Shown: positions 31,938 through 44,004 of the stretch, in pieces
Numbering within the stretch: the first letter of the stretch is position 1
How the letters are laid out: every line of letters begins with the position of its first letter
Origin: Notamacropus eugenii
Lineage: Eukaryota; Chordata; Mammalia; Diprotodontia; Macropodidae
DNA: 64,000 bases
NCBI RefSeq assembly: GCF_028372415.1
Contig: NC_092878.1
Location: 26,642,903-26,706,902, forward strand
Direction of reading: 5' to 3'
The notes under the pieces: generated by a model
What the model was told of the DNA's origin: nothing
The model's input: only the letters and a program-made list of their open reading frames with translations
Database searches by the model: none
Position numbers and translations under genes: made by a program

Positions 31938-32039
31938 GGCAGGGCTGGAAGTGTTCTCAGCTCCCTCAGGCCAATGAGCGGTGCTGCTATCCTGGTCTGC
32001 ACAGACTAGGGGATGGGGCTCCTTCCAGGTATATCCTGA

Positions 32040-32400
32040 TCACAGGGGCTCTGAGAATACACACAGAAAGTCTGAGACAAAAAAGAGAAATGGAAAAACA
32101 AAGAGCTGGAGACTGGGACACAAAGAGACAGTACAGACGCATGGAGACAAAGAAAGGTAGGCACAGATAGATACAGAGATCAAAAAAAAAAAAAACTTAG
32201 AAAATAACAGAGACACAGAGACAGAGAAATAAGAACACAGACCAAGGCTGAGAGAGAAACAAAGAAACATAAAAACAAAGTGGAATATAGACACTGAGAG
32301 ACAGGCACAAAAAGCAAAGACAAAGATCCAAATGCAGAAAAAACCAATGCTCAGAAATGGAAAGAACAGAGGAAAGAGACTGGGAGACAAGGCTCTGCTC
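32040..32400. repeat. T-poor GAGACA-rich low-complexity tract
   Basis: About 350 bp of degenerate GAGACA/CAAAGA motifs with very few T on the plus strand. Confidence 0.75.
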
Positions 32401-32684
32401 TGTAGGTGACCAGTATTTTCAGTTCTGCTCGTTTACTCCTCATTCCTTATCTTACTTCCTCTAAAATTGCCCTCTCCCAGAGCTGTAACTAGTCATTTTT
32501 ATGCCCAAGACAAATTCAGCTGAGCTGGGGCAAGCAGAGAACATTTTGCTTAGATATAGGTGGAAAGGGGAACCCCATTCCCTAGATCCACAAAGCTCAA
32601 CCCCTTATTCCCTAGAAGAGGTGGGTGGGAAGCAAGATGGGAATGGTGGTTATTAGAGGCAGGTCCCATGAGAGGGACCTTACT
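32401..32684. other. No feature recognised
   Basis: Unclassified sequence. Confidence 0.4.
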
Positions 32685-32870
32685 ATGACAGCAGCAAGAG
32701 ACTTGACTTTGGAGTCAGAGGCCCTGAGTTCTAAACCTGCTTCTGATGCTAACTCTCCATGTGAATTTGATCAAGCCACCTAACTCAAATCTCACTTCCC
32801 ACATCTATAAAATTATGGGGCTAGACTCTGCATCTGGATCTAGGTTCTAGGATCTATGAACCTATTTCCG
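32685..32870 (+). mobile_element. MIR-related SINE
   Basis: GACTTTGGAGTCAGAGGCCC, GATCAAGCCACCTAACTC, TTCTAGGATCTATGAACC. Confidence 0.65.
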
Positions 32871-32876
32871 TAGGGA

Positions 32877-32962
32877 TGGTGTCACGACCAGGCAAGGAGA
32901 TGGAAGTGGTCACACAATATGGTGTCACAACCAGGCAAGGAGATGGAAGTGGTCACACAATG
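32877..32962 (+). repeat. 43-bp tandem duplication
   Basis: Two head-to-tail units starting TGGTGTCACGACCAGGCAAG and TGGTGTCACAACCAGGCAAG. Two differences in 43 bp, so recent. Confidence 0.95.
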
Positions 32963-32991
32963 CAGAACAGGCCAGGGCAGGGAGCAAAAGG

Positions 32992-33029
32992 CAGAGAGAG
33001 AGAGAGAGAGAGGGGGAAAGAAAGAAAGG
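32992..33029. repeat. (GA)n microsatellite with purine extension
   Basis: About ten GA units followed by GGGGGAAAGAAAGAAAGG. Confidence 0.9.
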
Positions 33030-33126
33030 TAGGTCGGAGGACAACCCACAGAAAAGAAATATATACACTTAATGTGACAAAGTCTAAGCCATCCCAGTAA
33101 CATCTCACTAACTACAACTCTGCACT

Positions 33127-33228
33127 CAAGAGTTCCTAGAGAAGGAAAAGGCAAACCGTTCTAGTATCTTTGCCAAGAAAACCCCAAAGTGGGTCATGAA
33201 GGGTTGGATACAACTGAAACCAGTAAAC
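33127..33228 (+). mobile_element. MAR1-type SINE, 3' half
   Basis: GCAAACCGTTCTAGTATC, CAAAGTGGGTCATGAAGG: the RTE-like tail only. Confidence 0.75.
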
Positions 33229-33696
33229 AAAGACTCTAGAGTTCACTCCCTTCTCACTCCCCTCTTCAGTTCAATGTCCTTTCATTTCTTACTTCATTCA
33301 CTGGGTTATTCCTACATCAGTTCCTATCCCACTCTCTTACATTCTAACTGGGAAAACAACATATAAAAAGAAACTGAAAACTGAGGTGGGGGTGGTAAAG
33401 AAAGTCCCAAGAGTCAGGCATGGGGCCCAGACAGGAATGAAATCATGACTGGCCTGGGTAATTTCCTTAAAATGGAGGCTCTGGAAGGAAATGGTCAATC
33501 AGAAGAAGGGGCTGAAGGAATAGAAGGTTTTTCTAGCATGAGGTAGAATGTGGAGGTGAAAGGATCTGCCAAGATGAGAGGATGTATATAAGGAGTATTT
33601 TGTTATCCTTAGAGTTGGTTTCTCAAGATCCATGGCCATGGGAATGTCTAGTTTCCAGGTGTTAGATAATACCTCCCAGAATAGTCTCAAGGATTC
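33229..33696. other. No feature recognised
   Basis: Unclassified non-coding sequence. Confidence 0.35.
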
Positions 33697-33711
33697 AAGA
33701 TAGTAATTCCT

Positions 33712-34671
33712 TCCCCAGTTGATAAATGAACAAAAGATACGAACAGGCAGTTTTCAGAGGAAGAAATTAAAGCTATCTACAGTCATATTAAAAATGCTCT
33801 AAATCATTATTGATTAGAGAGATGCAAATCAAAACAACTCCGACGTGCCACATCACACCTATCAGATTGGCTAACATGACAAAACAGGAAAATGATAAAT
33901 GTTGGAAAAGATATGGGAGAGTTGGAACACTAATTCATTGTTAATGGAGCTGTGAGCTGATCCAGTCATTCTGGAGAGCAATTTGGAACTATGCCCAAAG
34001 GGCAACAAAAATGCGCATACCCTTTGACCCAGCAATATCACTTCTAGGACTGTATCCCCAAGAGATCATAAAAATGGAAAAGGGTGCCACATGTACAAAA
34101 ATATTTATAGCAGCTCTTCTTGTGTTGGCCAAGAACTGGAAATCAAGGCAATGCCCATCAATTGGGGAATGGCTGAACAAATTGTGATATATGAATGTAA
34201 TGGAATACTATTGTATTATAAGAAATGATGAACAGGAAGACTTCAGAGAGGCCTGGAAGGACTTATATGAACTGATGCTGAGTGAAAGGACTAGAACCAG
34301 GAGAACACCATACACAGCAACAACCACAGTGCGCAAGGAATTTTTCTAGTATTCTAGCCCTTCACAACAATGCAAGGACCTAAAACATTCCCAATGGACT
34401 CTTCCACATTCAGAGGAAGAACTATGGAATTGGATCACAGAATGAAGCATAACTCTTGAGTTATGTTTTGCTTTGTTTTGGTTTTTCTCGTGGTTTGTCC
34501 CATTCATTTTAATTCTTCTATGCAACATGACTATGGTGAAAATGTGTTTAATAACAATGTATGTGTAGAACCCATATAAGATTGCATGCCGTCTTGGGGA
34601 GGGAGGGGGGAGAAAATCTAAGACTTATAGAAGTCATTGTAGAAAATTGAAAACAAATAATTTTTTTTAAA
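33712..34671 (+). mobile_element. L1, 5'-truncated, with target-site duplication
   Basis: About 960 bp of L1 ORF2 end and 3' UTR: CACCTATCAGATTGGCTAAC, CATTCTGGAGAGCAATTTGG, GGGAATGGCTGAACAAATTG, CTGATGCTGAGTGAAAGG, a G-rich patch and a T/A tail. Flanked by AAGATAGTAATTCCT at 33697-33711 and 34672-34686 (perfect, 15 bp). Confidence 0.95.
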
Positions 34672-34689
34672 AAGATAGTAATTCCTAGA

Positions 34690-35420
34690 ATCATAGTGAC
34701 ACTCAGTCCTACTAAGGCTGCACCATGAGATATGCAGTGACATAATTGATGTTTACTACACTTGCACAAGAATGACTATATTGCTGAAGTTAACCTGTCA
34801 GCTTAATGTTGACAAGATGCCTTCTTTGACTGATTGCCCTATAAAGCAGGTGGACATTGGTCAGTGACGGGGGAAATCCAAGGGGAATCCATAAGGGAAA
34901 AACCACAGGGAACCCAAAGGGGAATCTGTGTGTGCCTCAATTGGCTCCCATTGAGACTTGAGGGGATTCAGGGGACTGCACAAGTGTGCCTGTCTCGATT
35001 GACCCCATCAAGACATAGGGGTCGTTGACCTCTCTTCCTAGCCCCTGGGAGAAGGGTGATTAGGGAATGCTGTAGGAGCTGGTTCTCCCAGTCACCATTT
35101 GAGAGGATTAGAAAGCTGATTGTCAAACGCTCCAAAGCCGTCTGCCTGTCTGAACAGATCAAGAGTGAACCTGTTAGAGGCTGCAGTCCAGAATCTCCAG
35201 TGCCTCCTGTGTGTTATCTGTGGAGCAGAGGGCTGCTGGGACATATGGAGAAAGAAGTAGAATAAGTCAGCAGTGGACCCAGAGGGTAATGAAGAAGCAT
35301 GGAGGTAGGAAAGACTTGAAGTGAGACAAAAGAATGACTGAGATCAAGTTGCTACAGTGAAGAGCTGTGAACATATAGTGATTCAAAGCTCTGAAGGAGG
35401 AACCATGAATACCCAGAGGT
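34690..35420. other. Unclassified; possible old LTR-like segment
   Basis: It contains CCTATAAAGCAGG (TATA-like, near 34830) followed by short repeated GGGGAATCC/GGGAACCC motifs, which could be LTR U3/R, but no paired LTR or primer-binding site is seen. CpG-bearing parts (35110-35150) match no family I recognise. Confidence 0.25.
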
Positions 35421-36042
35421 CTATCAGTCAACAAGTATTTATAGGTACTTATTGTGTGTCAGGCACTGTACTTTATGATACAAAGACAAAAGTGAAATTT
35501 CCCATGCCCTCAAAGAGTTTAGATTCCAACAAGGGAGAAAACGTGAATATATGGAAAGATATACAAAATGCAAAACGAATATAAGGTAACTTTGAGGGTG
35601 GGGGTGGAGGAAGTCATTGACAGCATGAAAAGCTTCCTGTTGAAAATTATGCTTGGACTAACCTTCACAGAAACCAAATTCCAAAAGGCAGAGGTGAGGA
35701 GGGAATGTATTCTAAGCCGAGGGGTGAGGGAGAGAGTCATGGCAAAGGCATGAAATGGGAGGTGGAATGTTATGTGCCCCAGCCTTAAGAGTGCATGAAA
35801 AGGAGTTAAGTATAACAAGACTGGAAAGGTAGACTGGGGGCCTTGCCATGAGGGCTAAACAGAGGAGTAAGAGAAACTTGAGGTTAAATGGGAGGGGAGA
35901 AGAGGAGAAAAGTTGAAATAGTCAGATCTGTGTACTGGGAAAATCACATAGCTAGGTGGAGAAGGGAATGGAGAGGAGACACACCTAAAGCTGGAAGACT
36001 CATTTAGGAAATTAGAGATAATGAAGAAGGTATATACTAGAG

Positions 36043-36246
36043 CAGGGCTGTCAAACTAAAAAAAAAAAAAATAGTAGGGGCCACTAACCCATAAATAAGG
36101 ATTCTTGTGGGCTGCATGTCAACTCAGAAAAATCTATCACCTATTTTGTTGTATTTTTATTTGTTTTGTTAAATATTTTCCAATAAAATTTTAATGTGGT
36201 TCAGGACATACTTAGAAGGGTTGGGGCTGTATGTTTGACACCTCTA
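36043..36246 (+). mobile_element. hAT/Charlie-like short element, TGTCAAAC family (complete)
   Basis: Terminal inverted repeats CAGGGCTGTCAAAC and GTTTGACACCTCTA. 8-bp duplication TACTAGAG (36035-36042) / TACTAGGG (36247-36254). Inserted in antisense L2. Confidence 0.92.
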
Positions 36247-36449
36247 TACTAGGGTGTTGGCTATGTGAGTAGGAAGAAGAGGATATCCGCGAGACGTTAT
36301 AGAGCTAGAAAGGATAGGATGTGACATTGATTAGATAGGTGAGATCAGAGTGAAGGGTTGAGAAAGGACACTGATGTTAGGAACGTGGATGACTAAAGAG
36401 GTGATGGTGCCTCAGACAACTTCCCGAAAAGGGCTGTTTAGGGTGAACA

Positions 36450-36690
36450 ATTAATAATAGTAATGGCATCTAGCATCTATGTGCCAGGCACTGTGCTAAG
36501 AGCTTGACAATTATCATCTCATTTGAGTTTCACAGCAACCCTGGGAGGCAGGTGCTATTATTATCCCCATTTTACAGATGAGAAGACTGAGACAGAGGTT
36601 AGTATTTGCTTGAGGTCTTAAAGCTAATAAATGTCTGAAACTGGTCTTCCCAACTTTAGCCTTAGCACCCTATCCACTGAACCACCTAGC
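36450..36690 (-). mobile_element. MIR/THER1-type CORE-SINE in L2
   Basis: Inverted: TGTGCCAGGCACTGTGCTAAG, CCATTTTACAGATGAGAAG, CACTGAACCACCTAGC. Confidence 0.85.
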
Positions 36691-36821
36691 TACAAATTCT
36701 ATTTTGGATGTGTTGAGTTTGAGACACCTACGGGGCATTCGGTTCTATACGTTCTGTAGGCACTTGGTGATGTAGAATTTGACCTCTGTAGAGAGACCAA
36801 GGATAGACATTCAGATCTGGG

Positions 36822-37062
36822 CAGGAATACTCTGGAGCTAGCTTGAACTGATTCAAGTGAGCTGATCATTAAAATTTCAATGTATTTCCATCTTGGAAAT
36901 GGACAAACACTACAGATCAGGGCTTGATTTATTGTTTTGTTGATTACCTAGACTTAAAAAAGTGAGAGAAAACGTTAATGATACAGAGTAAACTTAAAAG
37001 TGTTCATGGGTATATTTTCTCCCTTGTATGGCTGGTTGTTAAACATTTACCAGAACATTCTG
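36822..37062 (+). mobile_element. Short hAT-like element, family with TIR CAGGGGTGTGCTGG (copy 3, complete)
   Basis: Termini CAGGAATACTCTGGAGC and the inverse of CAGAATGTTCTGGTAAATG. Interior GGCTTGATTTATTGTTTTGTTGA. Diverged 8-bp duplication GATCTGGG (36814-36821) / GGTCTGAT (37063-37070). Inserted in antisense L2. Confidence 0.75.
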
Positions 37063-37140
37063 GGTCTGATTGTCATTTGCATAGAGGTGAGAATAAAGTC
37101 CATGGAAACTGATGAAGTCATAAAGTGAAAATGTTTAGAA

Positions 37141-37329
37141 CAGAGGTTCTTAACCTGGGATCTGCAAACTTGGGGGTTTTTTTAAATTGATAATTGTATT
37201 TCAACATAATAGGTTTCCTTTGTAATAATATATTTTATTTTATGTATTTAAAAACATTATTCTGAGGCGTCTATAGGTTTTCACCAGTCTACCAAAGGGG
37301 ACCATAACAAAAAAGTTGAAGAATCCCTG
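37141..37329 (-). mobile_element. hAT-like short element, TTCTTAACC family (complete)
   Basis: Termini CAGAGGTTCTTAACCTGG and GTTGAAGAATCCCTG. Candidate duplication GTTTAGAA (37133-37140) / GTTCAGAG (37330-37337). Inserted in antisense L2. Confidence 0.88.
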
Positions 37330-37699
37330 GTTCAGAGAAAAGAGAAGAGGGTTCAAGACAGAGGTACACACAGTTAGGAGGCACAATATGCTGATGATCC
37401 AGCAGAGAAGAATGAGAAGGAGCAGTCAGGGAAGCAGGAAGAGAACTAGGAGAGAACTGTGTCACCAAAAAAACAAAAAACCCCAAGAGTACGCGGAAGG
37501 ATAGGGCTGTCAATAGTGTCAAATGCTGCAAGGAAGTTGAGGAGTGAGTCAAGGCCATTAGATGTGGCAATTAAGAGTTCATTGGTAACTTGGAACAAAG
37601 AAGTTTCTGTGGAATGGGGAAGTAAGAAGCCAGAATGCAGGGAGATTAGAAGAGCGTAAGGAAAAGTGTTGAGATACAACATAATAGCCACAGGAGACT

Positions 37700-38015
37700 C
37701 TAGGATCTAGTAAGAAGTCTTTTGTTCTTGGTGGTTGTTGTTGTTTTAAGGTTAGCCTTGGGCATCTTTATAGATAGCTTAGAAAGAACCAGATCAGGGA
37801 GCTACTCGTTTGGTGGCTTACTGAGGTAAAAAACTACTATTTTTAGGCATAATCCAAGAAGCAAAGCTCTCTTCCTGGTTCAGTCTGGGGGGTTTCCCTG
37901 AAAATAATTATCTGTAAGGCTATATTCAGTTCCTGCAAATATCTGATTTTTTTTCCTTTCCTGCTCTTTCTAGATACATTCAGTTCTCCTTCAAGTATTT
38001 GAAGACAGAGCTAAT
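37700..38015. other. No feature recognised
   Basis: Unclassified, with a short TTG-rich run near 37725. Confidence 0.4.
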
Positions 38016-38019
38016 TTAA

Positions 38020-38195
38020 TATAAGACATAGAAAGAATAGAATTTAAAGACAGAGGTAACCTTAGCAGTCAGAGTCCAATCTCATTTTACAGATCAGAAA
38101 ACTGAGGTCCAGAACAATTAAGTTACTTTCTATGAATGTTAAATAATTTTCTATGGTCACATAGTCATGAACCAAGGGTTAGAACTCAGGTGCTC
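38020..38195 (-). mobile_element. MIR SINE
   Basis: Inverted: CTCATTTTACAGATCAGAAAA, TGGTCACATAGTCATGAACC. Confidence 0.7.
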
Positions 38196-38199
38196 TACA

Positions 38200-39084
38200 A
38201 ATGTGGTGCTTTTCCCACTTCATACAGAAAGAGCACTCACCTGAGACCATTAGCAAGGGAAAAATATTACTTCCTTCCTCCATTCCCCAGAGCGTCAGTC
38301 CCCATTCTCCAAGGAAACAAAATGAGCAGTGTCGGTAGGTAAAGTCCAGTAGTACCAACTGAGTCAGAGACCTTGGTGAAGAGAGGGTGGTGTCTACATC
38401 TTGCCACTTACCTGCTTCCCCCAAGGGGTTCTACTCCCTTTTATGCTTTGTCCTCTTATTTCTCCTTGGCCCCTACAGATCATTGAGATATTCTGGCTTA
38501 CTCAGAAACTCCTTCTGCCCAGCCAACTCCAGAGTCTAATAGGCCCCACAACCCCTTGGTAAGTCTCGTTCATCTCTGATCTTCTTCTCTGAGAGTGCTA
38601 TGTCACTCTCTACATCTGTGCTTCTGGTCCATGGCATTATGGGAAAGGGCTCTCAGCTTTGTTTATAAAGAACCCAATTCTCTTTGCAGAGGACTTGAAT
38701 CCTTCCCTATCTGAGCATATCTACTGTATGAGCTTTGTGACCACAGAGGCCAAAGTATACAGAATATCTGCTCAAGGATGTTCCAGTCCTGAAGTTAAGA
38801 TAATGATTTCCCATACTAAATGAGTCCCTAAAGCCTTGAAGAGCACCTCTGAGGGTTTCTCATGTCTTAGTCATTCTTGGCACCTTATTAAGTGCCCATA
38901 TGTAGACAGTATACATGGAAAATGCAGAATGTTTTCATGTGCCCTTGAGTGGAACAGAAGTGGGGCTGCAGTTAGAAATCCTGGTGTCACTATCCAGTAC
39001 TGTCCTCCTAAAGTTAAGGTGGAGGCTCTGGCATTGGCTTGGACTGCTATACTCGTTTTTATCAGCAGTTATAGGACTTGCAGA

Positions 39085-39120
<36 letters not shown>

Positions 39121-40180
39121 CACCAGTAATGCATTAAATAGTTCTTTTATTAATGGTGCATTTTACTCACATAAAGAGAAGCTCAAGTCCTAAAACAAAT
39201 ATCTTGGGGCACCGGCAGTGGGCACAAGGGTTTGGGGTAAAGAATACAACTAGGTCTCATTTGTTAGAGTAAGTGAATGCAACTAGATCTCAATTCAATG
39301 TGACTTCAGGAGGTGGGGGACAGGTCTACAATAGTAGATATAACTGGGCTTCAGTTACCAAAACACTTGGTGAAATGGTTCTTAGGCTATGAGAGAAGTA
39401 GTAAAGGGGTCAGTGATGGTCCTTCAGAGACATTATTCTCAGTACACACATTGGTACACCCAGCTTCATCAAACTGTCACCACAGGATATCTGGATTATA
39501 CCCACTTTCATACCAAGGGGCAGCTCCCTGAGGCAACAAAAGGTTTGGGATTTCATATAGAACATTCTCTATCAGGAACATCTGGTTGATTTCCTGTCTT
39601 TGTTATAACAAGCAGGGAGCTGGTGTATGTATTGGTCAGTGAATCAAATAGAAAGTATAAGAATGGCAAATGAAGTTTTCAGAAAATGACAGGGTGAGGA
39701 AAAAAGGAGCCTGCATGCCTAGTGTCCAAAGTAGAGACAGCTACCCACAAATAATATTTATAAGTCAGAGAGGCCCATAAATTTCAGGGTTTGAGGTTTG
39801 TTTGGGGTTGGGTTTTTTTTTTTTTTTGGCTGTTATAGCTCTTCAGCCCAGTTAGTCTCCACAGAGAGCTAGGTCTTTGAGAACAAACTGGGTCAGAATC
39901 ATAGAAGGAACAGATCCTCTTGGTTGTAAGGGCTGAGGCTGACCTGGCTATCAAAGCATCTAGGAAAGAAAGGAAGAGCCAGACTGAGCCAGACTTGCTC
40001 AGCACAGTGTGAGAATTCAAGATCTGAAATGCAAAAATTTAAGGTCTAATCTCTGCCTTTGGAATTGGGGTCTGGAATGAGAAGCCCATAGATTTTTCTC
40101 TACCATGAACAATCCATCCTAAGAACCACTTATGGCTAAGTGGATTTTGGCTCTGGCTGCTATTCAACAGGGGAAAAGTA
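38200..40180. other. No gene recognised; CA array at 39087-39118
   Basis: About 2 kb with no repeat family I recognise apart from a (CA)16 microsatellite and a 15-T run near 39817. Short frames (38836-39193, 39313-39589) have no domain or splice support. Confidence 0.35.
39087..39118. repeat. (CA)16 microsatellite
   Basis: Uninterrupted CA array. Confidence 0.97.
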
Positions 40181-40184
40181 CAGA

Positions 40185-41690
40185 ATCATTGAATTACAGA
40201 ACTGCAGTTGAAAGAGAATGCAGAGTTCATTTTATCATAACCTCTGGACAAAAAAATGATCTTTTCTACCAAATCCTGTACAAGTGAATATTAAGCTTCT
40301 GCTAAAAGATCTTTAATAACTAAGAACTCACTACCTCACTTAACTTTGTTAGGAAGCTTGTCTCTACGTTAAGCTTAAATATGCTTTCCTGTAACTTTCA
40401 ACTACTGTTTGGAACTATATGCTTTCTAGAGTCAAACAGAACAAAACCAATTCATTTTCTGTATCTTTCAAATATCTGAAATTTATCACCTATTAGTCTT
40501 CTCTTCAAGATAAAAGACCCTTCAGCTGATCCCAAGACAGTAAGATTTCAGTACCCTCAGGATCCTGATCAGTTACAGAGACTGCATCTTGTCCATGACC
40601 TTTCTATAATGTGGCACCTAAAATTGAACACTCTGTTCTAGCTTCAGTTTAGGGCAGACTTCAATGGAACTATCACTTCCTATATTTTGAACTCTGTTAT
40701 TTCTATTAATGCAATCTAAGAATGAATTATTCTTTTGGCTGCCACATCACAGTGATTCATTATCAACCTGAAGTCCACCAAGATCCCAAGGCTTTTCTAC
40801 TATGACTTGTCATCTAGCCATGTCTACTATTTGGTATTTATGTGTTTAACATGCTGAATCTAAGATTTTGAATTTATTTTTACTGTTTTATCTTCTTAGA
40901 TTTGTCCCACTCTTATAGTCTCCTGAGATGTTTCTACATCCTGATTTTGCCAACTAGCATGCCTGTCTTTAGGTCATCCAAAATTTTCTAAGCATGCTAT
41001 AGCTATGCCTCCATATAAGTCACTGAAAATGCTGAGCACAGTAGAAACAAAAAAAGCCTCATGATACTTCACTGGAGACCTACCTCTACGTCGGCATCAA
41101 TTCACTAATCAACACTCTTTACATCTAGTGGACGAGTTCTGAACACATCTAATTATGCTACCACTTATTCCAAGTACCTCCATTTTGTGCACTAGAATAC
41201 AAGATTTTTGTCAAATGCTTTGATGAAATTCAGATATACTCTATGTCCATGAGCAAATTGGAGACCTTGGTGATAAAAGCAGTTTCTGCATCTTACCACT
41301 TGCCTACTATGTCTCTAGCATTCTCCTCATCTACTGGTCTAATATAAACTGCTAAAAAAAAGGGGGGGAGGCAGATATCAGGTTATGCTGGAATTAACTT
41401 GTTCTTAACCTATGCCAGTTACTGAGGATCACCTCCTCCCATTTTAAGCATTCATAAAATGCCCCTTTAAAATCATCCAATATATAATTTTAGCAGAAAC
41501 TGACATTGTTTAATGGTATAGCTTCAGAGTCCATTCTTAAGATCTATGTGATCCAAAATTACCTTCCAGAACAGCAGATATCCAATGACTTCTCCAACTT
41601 TTCTGGTTCTGTGTAGCTCCTCATCAACAGAGAGAAGGAAAACTAAACAGGTCCAGTGACCTCAAGGCCAGGGGAGGCCAGTACAGCATA
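40185..41690 (-). mobile_element. L3 (CR1-clade) LINE, antisense
   Basis: Plus-strand order of inverted L3 landmarks: CTCACTACCTCACTTAACTTT, TTTTGGCTGCCACATCACAG, CTAGCCATGTCTACTATTTGG, GGAGACCTACCTCTACGTCGG, TTTTGTCAAATGCTTTGATG. This covers the 3' UTR and the C-terminal half of the reverse transcriptase, heavily decayed. Confidence 0.75.
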
Positions 41691-41751
41691 TGAAAAGCTT
41701 ATTTTTTACTTCATAACTGTCCATTGGAGCCTCAGTTTCACATCCCTAAGA

Positions 41752-41985
41752 TTCAGTCAGTTCAGTTGTGTTCAACTCTTTGTAATCCCTTTTGGGATTT
41801 TCTTGGCAAAGATACTAGCTTGCCATTTCCTTCTCCAGTTCATTTTACAGATGAGGAAACTGAGGTAAACAGGGTTAAGTGAGTTGTCCATGGTTGGGCA
41901 GGTATTATCTGAGGCATTTGAACTCATGAACATGAGTCTTCCTGACACCAGGCCTGGTGTTTTTTCCATCACGCCAACTCGGTAC
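41752..41985 (-). mobile_element. MAR1-type SINE
   Basis: Inverted: CAGTTCAGTTGTGTTCAACTC, GGGATTTTCTTGGCAAAGATAC, TTCATTTTACAGATGAGGAAAC. Confidence 0.88.
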
Positions 41986-42039
41986 CCTCATTCCTAAGAA
42001 GCTCCCCACTGTTCATGAAGGTGGTTTGAGTAGGACTAA

Positions 42040-43760
42040 AGTAAAAATCACCAAACTGTTGCCAACTTCATGGGAAAAGTAGCCCATTTCCCCCCAGTAC
42101 CTACTAACCCATCCTAGAGAAGAATTCTCAAGCCAAATACCATGAAAAGAGGCATGAACCAAAATGTTGCAAGAGGTCAGAGAGGGAATGTAGATCATTT
42201 GAACTGGCTTTTCAAGAATGGGTAGGAAGGACATTCCAGGCATATGTTCTCAAACCGACAGCATGTTCATGACAGCATGAACAAGTATATGGAGGTGAGA
42301 AAGTGTAAAGCAGCTTTCCAAGAAAAAGGATAGTCCAGTTTGGCTGAAGTTTTTTAATCCATGGAGGCCAGTGATGCAAGATAAAGCTGAGAAGGGAAAA
42401 TAATCCCGGATTGGGGAGGGCACTGTATGCCAGGCAAAGGGGTGTGAACTTCACTTAGTATGCAATAATGAGTCACTGAAGATTTCTGAGGAAAGAAGTG
42501 ACGTGAAAAGATCTTCAGAGAAGAAGGATTATTCTGGCTGAGCTATGAAAATTAGACTAAAGAGCAGAGAAAATGGAAGTAGAAAGGACTGGGAGGTTGT
42601 CAGTCTTCCAAGAGGAAGTGCCTAGTACGGGAAGGCAGAGAATAAATGGAAAATATTTTGCAGAGGTGACTCTAAGCTCCTAGAAAACAAAGGGTCTTTT
42701 TCCTCTTTTTGTATACACAGCTTAGCCAGCACTACGTGCCTGTGCCTAGCACTATAGTAGGTGCTTAATGTTTGATTATTGAGGTGGAATCAATAGAACT
42801 TGGTGACTGATTATGAGAATGTGAACTAGCGAAGAGACAAAAATAAGGTTTTAAACATGGAAAACTAGGATGCCACTGACAGAGATAATAAAGGAGCAGC
42901 AGGCTTTGAGGCTAAGCTTGGCTTCTGGATGGATTGTTTGAGGTGCTCCAGGTCATCCAGATGAAATACTCTATACAGCCAGCTGAAGAGGCAGGCTTAG
43001 AGCACAGGAATCAGAGGTATAAAACAGTAGGAGTTATCTGCTTGGATGTGGGAGCCCAAGCTGTAAGGGGGAATTCATCTGTCAAGACAGCACAGAGAGA
43101 AGAAGAACAAAGACAGATCCCCAAGGACCACTGACCCTCAGCAATCAGGAAGAGAATAAGGAGCAGGCAGAAAAGGAGGAGTGGGCAGAGAGGTAGGAGG
43201 AACACCAGGAATATGAAGCTTCTAAAGCCAAGGAGGGAATGGCCAATGAAGATAGCGGGTGGTAGCAGGAAACTGAATATGGCAGTTAGAAGAAAACGTA
43301 CCCTTTGAGAGACCAGCTTCACTTTAGAGGGGCAAAGTGCAGGAAGACGAAAGAGTGGGTGATAAGGAGACAAGTATCAGGAATAGACAACTTTTCCTAA
43401 AAGGTTTAGCAGTGAAAAGAAAAATTCCACCATTCAGGAGAGAGACAGAAGAATCTATAATAGGAACCAGACAAAGGAAGCAAGAAACATCCGTTCGGAT
43501 GTTATCAATCTCTACATGGACATGCCACCCACTCTTTGATACAATTTCATTATATTTTGTGGAGGCTCTGGTAAAGAGTAAAATAGATTGTGTGGCAAAC
43601 ATGGATTTTTCAACAATTGCCTATGGAACTGAGTTGCTACTTGTTTAAGTGACGGTGACTGGTTACTAGGGGGATGGAAAAACACTGAATAGGGGCCAGT
43701 TACCTTGTGAGTATTGAGGGCCATCACGAACTCAGCCAATACTTAAAACTATCACTGGCT
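42040..43760 (-). mobile_element. Antisense L2/L3-type LINE remnants
   Basis: Decayed but ordered motifs (AGTCCAGTTTGGCTGAAG, GGAGGGCACTGTATGCC, GCCAATGAAGATAGCGGG) resemble the inverted L2/L3 3' half seen at 35425-37695. A short plus-strand L2 3' terminus (CACAGCTTAGCCAGCACTACG) lies at 42670-42785. Confidence 0.5.
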
Positions 43761-44004
43761 GTGGAAGAAGGGGGGGCAGGAAGTTGAAAAAAACAAAGAC
43801 CACTTACCAAAAAAAAAAAAAGATATTTCACCAAAAAGGAAAAGGCCTTTTATTCTTGCCTCGTGTGAACCCAAGGGACACCTAAGTAACAGGTTGTCTA
43901 TATCTTGGGTAAGGATCAGTCCTTCTACAAACTTAAGGATGCCTGGGCATGGTTTGGCCTTGAGCTCTGAAGGAGATAGGAATTAAGCATTGGACCTTTG
44001 ATTT

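Larger units (their letters stand above)
35425..37695 (-). mobile_element. Long antisense L2 LINE with four insertions
   Basis: Plus-strand order: CAACAAGTATTTATAGGTAC, GCAAAGGCATGAAATGGGAGG, GTGTTGGCTATGTGAGTAGG, TGTTGAGTTTGAGACACC, GTGTCAAATGCTGCAAGG, TTAAGAGTTCATTGGTAACTT. This is an inverted L2 3' half in one order. It is interrupted at 36043-36246 (Charlie-like), 36450-36690 (MIR), 36822-37062 (short hAT-like) and 37141-37329 (hAT-like). Confidence 0.75.

Noticed and set aside
34690..35290. Endogenous retrovirus LTR
   Set aside because: A TATA-like box and short internal repeats are suggestive, but there are no paired LTRs, primer-binding site or gag/pol text; left as unclassified.
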